A stretch of DNA of 64,000 bases from Saururus chinensis (taxonomy: Eukaryota > Streptophyta > Magnoliopsida > Piperales > Saururaceae). The notes under the pieces are model-generated. The model saw only the letters and a list, made by a program, of their open reading frames with translations, made no database searches and was not told the DNA's origin. Below are positions 47,501 to 56,842 of this stretch, in pieces. Within the stretch, counting starts at the first letter, position 1. Every line of letters starts with the position of its first letter. The translations under genes and the position numbers were made by a program. The stretch is taken from assembly GCA_035235625.1 (NCBI GenBank), contig CP141144.1, positions 42,592,014-42,656,013 on the forward strand, in the 5' to 3' direction.

Positions 47501-48869
47501 TAGAAAAGGTTGTTCCTAGGCTAGGATGGGGTGGGGTATGCAGCAGCAGTCAGAGACATACCCTGAAGTTTGGGGGCATTTAGTTTGGGTAAAAGACATG
47601 CAAGATAGAGAAGAGGAGCAGGAGAGCCCAGGAATGGCGACCTCTCATCGTCGTTGGGTTAAGCCGGCATCCGCGACTATCCACTGGCCGACACCAATGG
47701 CAGCAGATTTGTCGGTTAGAAGAAACAAAGTGACTCGATTTAGCTGAGGGTAATAATGTGCAGAGCTGGGACGGAAGACACGCTGCTATCGAGTCACAAA
47801 TGGCTGAATGGGGCTGAGGGACGACCTGGATCATGGTGAACCGAATGGACGTTGGCCCCATGTCGTTCGACATTTGGTGACAGAAAATGGACTCCACAAG
47901 GGAAAAAGGCAATCTTTACTCTGGCGTGGAACCAATTGAGCTAATCGGAACTGATTGTGGCAAGGGAGGCCAAACCTCAGAACCTAGCCATCGCTAGCTC
48001 AAGACGACTGTCCAGAGATCCATCGATAGTTTGCAGCCTGCAGTGAAAAGAAACAAAAAAAATTAAGGGGGAGGTTTTCATCCCCGATCAGAGTAGGGCA
48101 GAGGAGGGGACCGAGGGAGACAGTGACAATTCGGGAGGGAGGTAGCGGCCTTGCTGTCACAAGAGCAAGGGGGGCCAAAGGCCTATGATAGTGGCTTGCG
48201 ACCAGCAGCATTGTCGCGGGTCGCAATGCACATAAACAACAAAAACAAGGGGTGAACGGTTTTTTACCTCACGCTGGTGAAGGTGAACCAGGAAGGTCAG
48301 GACTGTGGTTCTAAGATGTTGTCTTGGATGGGACGAAGATATGGTGGCGGGATGGAGGCCAGCCAACTAGCCTGTAGTGGGTACGGCAAGTCAGACAAAA
48401 ATGAGGGTGGTTTCACAGGACCGAAACAAGAAATAGAGGAAGAGGGGCAGACGGGACTAGGCAGGGGAGGCAGTGGCGGCATCACCAGGCAGAGGCCGAC
48501 CAGGTGAAAGCTATCGGCTGGTGGTGGCGCCTCCTCTAGCCTCACAAAAGAAAGGAGGTGGTTTTCCCTATGCTTCAACCACAATCAACACGCCCGATCC
48601 AATTTTATTTTTTTTCATTTTCCCTCCTTTCTTCTATGTCTTTTCACCTTCATGTCTCTTTCTTTTCTCTCCCGTTTTCATGTTGAAAGTTTTTGTGTCA
48701 CGTTAAGGCCCATGACTTGTGACTAAGCACCACTCCTGACTCTACGATTACGAATATTGAGCTCAAGTACAAAAGCATAAATGCCAAAGCGTCAAATTTT
48801 CCTTTGAAAATACGAGTTGAAAAATAGCAAAAAAATTACAGAAAATCCAGAAATATTATAGTTGATAAC
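44559..48869 (-). mobile_element. long LTR (minus strand), main part
   Basis: This is the remainder of the LTR whose 3' end is at 39430-39802. On the minus strand it starts near 48869 (tgttatcaactataat..), and the first 150 bp resemble the starts of the LTRs at 39803 and 52385 (gcaaaattttt-type stretch, then gcgtttggcatttatgcttt). It contains a GC-rich part (46.4-48.7 kb) and the shared tattttcatactcaata..gg block at 44683. Total LTR length without the insertion is about 4.7 kb. Frames in it are compositional. Confidence 0.75.
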
Positions 48870-49770
48870 ATGTTGAACTTATATTTGAACCTACTTAATA
48901 CTATGTTTAGCCATTGTTGGTTTAGACTTATTTAGCCCTAGTGGCTTTTTTTATGTGATAACTAGATAATGTGGGTTTGTGTGGACTAAGACATTAATTA
49001 ATAGTCCTTTATATTTATCTATTTACTTTTATACAAAGTGCACGTTCACTCACTTAGATGTGTGTTTTACCCAAGGATGGGTTAAGTCTTCAGCATTTCC
49101 ACTTCACTCGTCATGCCCCATACTGCTTCCTCATTAGACTGGGTTCGGGTCATGGGTGGTGTGTGCCAGGGTGTAACACCTACCAAGTGTAGTGGAATAT
49201 CAACCAGGTCCATGGTACCGTCCACTAAATGTTGTTTTCCTTTTGCAGAGAGCCGACCATCCTTTCTACACTCTTCCAAGCCTGATGTGGACGCTCCTGT
49301 CTCCTCAACATGAAGACTAGACTCCTCAGAGTGCACTTTCTTCCTATCCACTCCATCTCCAATAGCATCATCCGTCCTTGAGGCCATCATTTTGCTCCTC
49401 CTCCCCTTGTCTGTAGTCCTTTCCTGAGGTTCCTTTCTGCTCGATTTGGCTTCTCTTTGTCCCCACACAACATCTGCCTCCAAGGGGTGTACCATGTTAA
49501 GCGTTAATCAGCCATCTTGGACTCCCCCACCATCAGAAAATTTTTGTCAACCAACATCAGCCATCCAAGCTGACAACCATTGCTGTGACCCCCCATGATG
49601 TATTCCCCATCTTGGTTTCCTTCTCCCTCTGCACGTGAGACCTTCTTTGTTTGCCTCCTACTGGCTAGGGATGGGGAACCCTCCTCTTCACCCCCACTGA
49701 TGGGCAAAACTAGAACATGTTCCTTGGCTGATGGGCCCTTAGCTAACTATTATTACTATTTTTTTTTACA
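48870..49770. other. unassigned DNA, minus-strand frames of unclear origin
   Basis: Two adjacent minus-strand frames (49707-49504, containing EEEGSPSLASRRQTKKVSRA, and 49495-49082, Lys/Glu/Ser-rich) have a charged, low-complexity character like the region before the endonuclease in plant L1 proteins or the tail of a nuclear protein. No domain is identifiable. Confidence 0.3.
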
Positions 49771-49799
49771 TAACATTAATCCATTGCATCAAAAATACT

Positions 49800-51440
49800 A
49801 ATATTCATAGAATATTTAAAAAAAACACCAAATAAGATAATGATATGAATGACCACTTCAGAGGCTAGTGAGGACCGATCAGTAAAAATGTGAAAACATT
49901 CGCAACATTGATATAATACTTGATAGTGAATCATGCCACCTACAGATGCTAGTGAGGACCACATCTGAAGGGGGCTGATTCACCATCCGGCGCTAAAGCA
50001 ATCTCCCAAATAATTCGTCTATGCACTGAAGTTTAGTGAGCGAGTGTTCTCCCTGCACACTCCTCAGCTATACTGCAAGACAACTATGAATGGGGCAAGG
50101 GAAAAAAATATAACTGGTGATGACTAATTAGATAAATTGGGACGGAACATTCGCGATATTGAAATACCTAACAGTGAATCAAGTCCTCCATCAAATGTAG
50201 GTGAGGGCCGTATCTGATGGCAGATGATTCACCATCTAACGCTAAAGCAATCTCCTGAATGATCCATCTCAGTGCTGAAGATCAATGGGATAACATTCTC
50301 CAAACCCTAACCCTAATATATAGTGAGCCACGATTGAGAAGGTTCCTACGACTCCTAACCGATAGGCTAGGCGGCCTAAACCAGAAGGTTTGGCCACACT
50401 AGAATGTTCTTATGACTCCAAGCTATAGGCTAGGCTGCCCAAATGAGAAGATTCGGCCCACACTAGAAGGTTCAGGCCGAACAAGGAGGTTCAGGTAGCA
50501 TTTCATTCCCTCGTGTGTCTGAATGTATGATCAATATAGCTATCGTGTTAATTGGCATACGATTGTTTCATTAGTACCTGATGCTATCGTGTACCCGATA
50601 AAACAATATGTTCCACTCAAGTGACTCAGGTAATGCATTAACAAAACTAATTCATCATATCATGTTATCAATATCACGTGGGATGCGAAGGTTGTGAAAT
50701 AGTATAGACAACATCTACTATTTTGTGTCATTGGTAACACAAAATGATGAAAATAAATGAATTTTAGTAAGAACACAAGGTGCACGTTAGTCGTCTATCC
50801 GAACTAACGACCTACTTTTTAGTAACATTTGGTGGCCATTGGCGTGTCATTGAATACACGATGTTCTCTCTATCGTATAAACTTTAACACATTTTGGATG
50901 ATTTCATAGTGGAATAAAATCTATTGGACCACAACTATGAATGGGAAGAAAAAAAACTTTTATTAATCTTTTTTTGTACAGAATATTTTAAAAATACATA
51001 GTAAATAATAAAAATCTAGAGTCCACTTCAAAGGCTGCGAGGGCCGATCAAAATGCTTTGTCTCGACAATGGTGCTCAATTGGCATCAGATCTCCTTATA
51101 GACTCCCGGACCAGGCAATAGAAATATGATAGAACATTCGCAACATTATAATTACACCAGTTGATGTACCTATTCCTGCCACAGGCTACTGCCGCTAGGG
51201 AGGACCGCATATCATGGGTGACGGGATCACCATCTGGTGCGATATCAATGTCTTGAAGGTTCCTTCAAGGCGCAACGGATCTATGGCATGTGATTGATTT
51301 CAACGGAACATTCACGGTATCTATGTAGAGCCAGGTAGTGAATAGTCCCCCTTTGGATGCTTGTGAGGACCGCGTCCGAATGGGATGACTCACCATATGC
51401 CCCTATACGACTATCCCGAATGCTCTGTCTCATCTCTGTC
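49800..51440. repeat. two diverged copies of a block of about 480 bp with internal hairpin repeats
   Basis: 49800-50290 and 50960-51440 share, in order, an AT-rich lead (agaatatttt..), ccacttcaraggct..gaggrccgatca, gaacattcgcaacatt and one or two copies of a module around gatgctagtgaggaccgcatctga. The modules are near 49942, 50190, 51190 and 51358. Modules are framed by GTGAATCA and TGATTCAC, clearest in the first two. Position suggests the 3' untranslated or subterminal part of the large MULE. Confidence 0.65.
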
Positions 51441-51814
51441 TAGTCCTTACAACTAGCCTAGGTCACCGTCTTCGTGGCCGAATTCGATAAGCCCAAGGGT
51501 CATTGTTAAATATATATATATATATAGGCAAGGTGAGAGGGTTACAAACCATCGGGTTATGGAAGTTATTGAAACACTAGAAATTGTGGTAATTCTTCGG
51601 GAATAAATCCTCGATAATTTAATTGGAGTACCGGAAATTGTGGTGACTCTTCAGGAATTGGGTAGTTAATATCATGCAATTGTCGTGTGTGCAAACACAT
51701 GACATGACCAATATCTTGTAATCAATAGAACCACCTATCAAAAGAATTTATTATCATTTGTTCTTATCGTGTAATGAGTAACACGTAACCCCTTTGGACG
51801 TGTTGCTGATTACA

Positions 51815-51903
51815 CAATATATATATATAGATATATATATATATAGATATATATATATAGATATATATATATATATATCTATATATATATATATATACCA
51901 TAT
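51815..51903. repeat. TATATAG/AT microsatellite
   Basis: AT units interrupted by regularly spaced atag, turning to ctatat at the right end, so the tract is self-complementary. Confidence 0.9.
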
Positions 51904-52089
51904 ATACAACATATCATATTTTTGAAAATATGTTAATTACATTTTGCATGTTGTCAATGACATGATGTATATACAAAACTTTTAGCTAAAGAATAGGGGT
52001 GGACAAGGTAACCCTAATTGATGTTCCCCTTCCTTACATCATTTGCCTACTCTATTATTTGACCTCCTTTAACTTGTCGTAGGGACATC

Positions 52090-52384
52090 TACCACATTGG
52101 GAGGTTCCCCTTGTGCATTGGTACATTGTTTGCGGTTGTTACCCAACTGGCCGCATGTTCCACATTTTCGTAGGGCTTTGACATTTGGTTGTGACTATTC
52201 AATTTTTTCGTGGATACCTCCACTACTTCTGTGGTATAGGTGGGCTGAATGTAGGCATAACTCCAGCCGATGCCCTTTGGTGTCTATCCTTTGTTGGGTG
52301 TAATGGCTCTCAATAGGTCATTCTATATAATTCAGTAGAGTACTATCTTTTGTAGTAGTCAGACACATACAAGTGTCTATGATC
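52090..52384 (-). pseudogene. MULE transposase, C-terminal part beyond the LTR insertion
   Basis: If the solo LTR is skipped, the minus-strand frame continues from the SWIM zinc finger with HLYVSDYYK. Then, in changing frames, come EPLHPTKDR, a basic proline stretch and KCGTCGQLGNNRKQC. The last resembles the CX2CX4HX4C knuckle at the end of MULE transposases, with Asn in place of the His. Stops and frameshifts are present. Confidence 0.75.
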
Positions 52385-54239
52385 TGTAATGTCCCTGCTT
52401 TTTCTACGATTTTTTGTAATTTTCCTGCTATTTTTTTGGTCATTTTTTGCGGGAAAATGTGATGCTTCGGCGTATTTTTATTTACATATTTCCTCCGTAT
52501 TTATACCCATAGAGTCGGGTGTGGGGCTTAGTCGCAGGCCACGGGCTTCGCCACTCACTTACCGTGCGAGTTTTGGAGGTATAACACGTAACCGGGAGGT
52601 GAACGCATGTTAGGGACATGGATGTAAAAATTAAAAAGATTATACATATATATCATCCATCGGATTCCAGAACCGGCATCGACTTCCAGAAGTTTTTTTC
52701 ACGTCCAGTAACATTTTGTGAGAACCCAAGCTTGATTCCGGTCACTCCGTTCTCCCTCCTCCGTCATCGGATTCCTTTGATTCTTGTCAGGATCAACTTT
52801 GCCTCACCGCCACGAGTCCGTAGGTACCGGCTATGATGGCTGCCACGGCCTCTTCGCTCCTCCACGAGGTACCGAACTTTTCTTTAGGTTTTTCTCACCT
52901 TCAATCCCGTTTTTGATCTGTGGGTGTACGATTTTGATGTCGTTTGCGGCCACTCTCAACTAGACTTATGTTTAGTTGGCCGCTAGGAACCCATAGGCGC
53001 TGGCTAGAGCCTCCGCCATGCTTTCTTCGCTCCGTGGTGTGCTACCGGCACTTTGGTCGGGTTTTGTTTCTATTTCCATCTCACTGTCCGTGGGATTTTT
53101 TTGGACGCCTGTGTGTTTCCGGTCATCATCCGGCCACCGGTAGGACTCCGTCCAGCCTACCTCAACCCGGTATCGGTAGGGGTTTGCCATTTCCGACCCC
53201 GCCTAGCCCCTATTGCCTTGCTTCGCCCGATTAGACGCTTTGGGTTCGTCTTGGGTCGTTGCCATCGGCGAGCCGTGTGCCATTTGGCCATCGTGGGCTC
53301 TACCTCGGCTCGGCGACTGTGAGGATTAGCCTCACTTGGCCCGATTATACCTCATCTCTGAGTGGGCCACTTGCCTTTGCCCTATACCATGCGAGATGCA
53401 CAGCTGCCCGCACCACGTGTATTGGTTGTGGGTGGCAATCGGCGATGTCGTCGTTTCGACTAGCCACCACTTCCTAGCCATAGCTCAATTGCCCCTTTGT
53501 GGGCCTTGGGCCGCTACCGTCCGACCCATCTCCACCTAGAGTAGTCCTTTGGGTCGCGTGTGCATGTGGCCACACATGTGCTTTTGGGTTTAGGCGCCGC
53601 ATTCACGCCGCCTGACCATCGGTTGGCTTTGCCACCAAGTGGAGTTGACACATAGCCCTCTACCACCTCTCCTTTGTCCTCGAGCGTTGCCCCGTGCTCT
53701 CCACCCGTATGTGGGCATTGGGTGTTGTCCACGGCCGATTTCGACATCTTGTGGCCGGCTGAGCACGTCTTAGCCACCGGCCGATCTTCAGTGAGTACAC
53801 CCTCGACATTTGCTCGCACAGCCATTCTTGTTGGCTTGACTTTTCTCCCGGCCGCCCTAGTGTGCTGCTGTGGATCGCGGGTTTTGCCACATTGATTTTT
53901 GACACCTTGTTTGGCCGTGATTGTTTCCGGTACTTCTTAAAATCCTCGGGACAGTAGCTCTCTCCACTTGGCAAAGCTTTTGGCCGCCAACTCCACTGCC
54001 GCCGCTGCCACCGTCGTGTGCTCGCCATCAAACGTCATGATTACGAGGTAGGGGAGCTTTGAACTCGTAATTTTATGATAGCATGCTTTGAATGAGTAGC
54101 AGCATGCTAGGACTATATGATTGAATGATATGGATGATGAATCAAATCCGTTTGCATGATGTAAAAGGATAAATTATGCCATGCTGAAATGCTATGACGT
54201 ACATATGGGCTGTAAGCATATTTGAAGTATGTATGGAAT

Positions 54240-54405
54240 GTGTATGTGCTAGTGATGGCTAGCGTGTATGTTTGAAGTATGTATGTATGTGCTAGTGATG
54301 GCTAGCGTGTATGTTAAACGTATGTGTGCTAGTGATGGCTAGCGAGTTTGTGGGTATGTTGCATGTATGGATGTGTATGTATGCGCTAGTGATGGCTAGC
54401 GAGTA
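54240..54405. repeat. gtgctagtgatggctagcg tandem words
   Basis: gctagtgatggctagcg, partly self-complementary (GCTAG..CTAGC), recurs near 54249, 54290, 54328 and 54387, separated by tgtatgt-rich linkers of variable length. Confidence 0.8.
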
Positions 54406-55339
54406 TGATAGTAAGCTATGTATGAAAGTACGTATATGTTATATGTATGTATGATGGCTAATGGCCTATGCTATGGATCTGTGTATGTATATGTGGGCAG
54501 AGGTATGGGCGATGGACAGTAAGAAGTGATAGTGTGTGGTATGGATTTGGTTATGGAGGTGTAAGCGTATAACGGATGACAGAGGATATGAGTATGACGG
54601 GCGAGGTTTGGAGTGGATCGGTTTGGATCAGAGCATATGTTTGGGGGGACTGTCAGACAGTAAGAGTGTGCATAATTGTACAAGCATAACGTACATATTA
54701 TGAAGTGAAAAGTAAGCTCAATATGTGAGGTATAAGTAAAAGGGTGACAACTGGGGTTGGCTCTGAGGAGCTTCATTTGATGATGTCAGTGTAAGATGAT
54801 TTGGCGGAGTATGTAAGACTGTAAGATTTTGGTGTACGATGAGTTTGATCATGATATGGACGGGTTAAGCGAAGTCTGTTGCCCTGACGAACTAGGGTTT
54901 CGATCGGGCTCAGCTTCGGTTTGATCAGTCAAGGATTGTGAGTTTGTTTGGCATAATTGTACTGCATAAATTACTTAATTCAAACTTGAATTATAAGCAC
55001 AACTAATGATAGCGTTGTGAGTTTGAGACCTGAGGGTTCGACGGATTAAGTTCCGTGTTTGAGCTAGCCGATAATGAGTGGGCTGAGCGTTTATCATGTC
55101 TTGCCATGGTGTTTATCCTACGGGATGTTGTCTGTGTGCTGTATAGATCACCAGGCATTTGTTGCTATGTTGAGAGCGATGTATGTTATTGATTTGGTCT
55201 GTGTACTGTATAAGCCCAGACGTTTGATGCTCTGTTGAGAGCAATTTTTGCTTTCAATTTGGTCTGTGTGCTGTATTAAGCCCAAACGTTTGATGCTCTA
55301 TTGAGAGCGCTGTATGATTTCTGCCCAAGAGTGGCATTG

Positions 55340-55480
55340 GGACTATAAGACCCATTATGGTGAGCAATTCTCTGGTACTATAAGACCCATTATGGTGGGC
55401 AATTCTTTGGCACTATAAGACCCATTATGGTGGGCAATTCTATGGCACTATAAGACCCATTATGGTGGGCAATTGTATGA
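55340..55480. repeat. 35-bp tandem repeat, four copies
   Basis: actataagacccattatgg followed by tgggcaattct repeats with an exact 35-bp step (55342, 55377, 55412, 55447). The copies are nearly identical. Confidence 0.92.
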
Positions 55481-55622
55481 CCCCTTATGTGTGGGTGTTT
55501 ATGTTTGTGCGCTCAGGTAAGTAGTATCATGGACCTGCTCTTACCTGTTTGATCCTGTGCCCCATGAGCACTGGTGTGCCTTACCTTCGGAAAAGTCCAT
55601 GGTGTCTAGTCACTCCCCGAAG

Positions 55623-55794
55623 GTTAAGGCGATGCCCCAGTGGCATTCTTTTCTGTTTCGACGCTGGAGCTTATTAGTTGTAATGAGCTTCAGTGGTCGA
55701 TAGTTTGTGTTAAGGCGATGCCCCAGTGGCATTCTTTTCTGTTTCGACGCTGGAGCTTATTAGTTGTAATGAGCTTCAGTGGTCGATAGTTTGT
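55623..55794. repeat. 86-bp perfect tandem duplication
   Basis: gttaaggcgatgccccag through cagtggtcgatagtttgtgt is present twice with an 86-bp step (55623 and 55709) and no difference that I can see. This implies a very recent event, or an assembly artefact. Confidence 0.9.
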
Positions 55795-56082
55795 GTATGA
55801 CTGTAAGCATATGAGTATGAGTATGAGCACGATTGTAAGAGTATGAGTATGAGTACGACTATAAGAGTATGTTTCTGAGTAAGATAGTAAGTGTAAGATG
55901 TACGAGTAAGGTCGTACGAGTAAGTGTAAGATGTACGAGTAATGTCGTACGAGTAAGTATATGATTGTATGAGTAAGGTCGTACAAGTATGTGTAAGTTG
56001 TATGAGTATGCATACGATGGTATGAGTAAGTTTGTAAGACCCTGGATAAGGGTGTTTGTGTAAGTTTTGTTTGATGGTATGA

Positions 56083-56195
56083 CTTTGGTACAATGGTGCA
56101 TTTGGTATGTCTTTGGCACGATGGTGCATTTGGTATGTTTTTGGCACGATGGTGCATTTGGTATGTTTTTGGCATGATGGTGCATTTGGCATTGA
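56083..56195. repeat. 28-bp tandem repeat, four copies
   Basis: gatggtgcatttggtatg followed by tttttggcac repeats at about 28 bp; the copies differ by one or two bases. Confidence 0.88.
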
Positions 56196-56842
56196 TTGTA
56201 TGCGTATGAGCATTGTTATGATATGCCTGTTTGTTTCATGTTTGAGTTGCATGAAAGCGTCTATGTATGGATTTACTAAGTTCACTATTTAGAACTCCCC
56301 TACTGGGTATTTTCCTACTGAGTATGAAAATACTCATTACCCTACTTTTTAGCCCCGTTGTTCCGGAGGTATTTGCAAGTTTGTGCGAAGAGCTCCTGGA
56401 GATGGATGCTCATTTCAGCGGTGGATTGATTCCCGTTGACTCAGGTATATGCTTGACTCACTATGAATATTTTTGTGCCACGATCTCTTGTATTGGGTGA
56501 GATGAGAAGTTAGATGTTTATCTTTCTGAACTTTTGATTAGATTAGACTGTGGACTATTATGGGACTTGCACTCAGGGATGCCTTGGAGAGATTTATATT
56601 TAAAGTCTATGATCATAGCAATTTATTCATACGGTTGTTTTCGAGTAGCGCCTGAGGATATTTGCTTTGGCCGTACGATGTTTGATCGAATGTGTAAAAT
56701 TTGTATGGGAAAAACATATGTGTTATGTTTTAAATTATAAAACTGTTTTCACAGGATTCGTATTTCCCGATTTATAGCAGTTATATTGCAAAAAATTTCC
56801 ATGAACTTTGAGGAAAAAGTATGAAAAATCTCGTACGTTACA

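Larger units (their letters stand above)
52385..56842 (+). mobile_element. solo LTR (4.46 kb) inserted in the MULE transposase
   Basis: It begins TGTAATGTCCCTGC and ends CTCGTACGTTACA with a perfect 5-bp duplication TGATC (52380-52384 and 56843-56847). The duplication is coding sequence of the host transposase, whose frame resumes exactly, so both ends are certain. Layout: AT-rich start, GC-rich part to about 54,050, then several tandem arrays (54.24-54.41, 55.34-55.48, 55.62-55.79, 56.08-56.19 kb) and a conserved 3' end. No internal domain. The minus-strand frames of 108-169 codons over 55.7-56.3 kb come from these arrays. Confidence 0.93.

Noticed and set aside
47294..48706. Overlapping ORFs up to 110 codons on both strands
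   Set aside because: GC-rich part of the minus-strand LTR, equivalent to the block at 40-42 kb.
52097..52303. Plus-strand ORF of 68 codons
   Set aside because: Shadow of the MULE transposase C-terminus on the other strand.
55690..56285. Minus-strand ORFs of 108-169 codons with Thr/Tyr/His repeats
   Set aside because: They come from gtatgagta-type and 28-bp tandem repeats inside the solo LTR.
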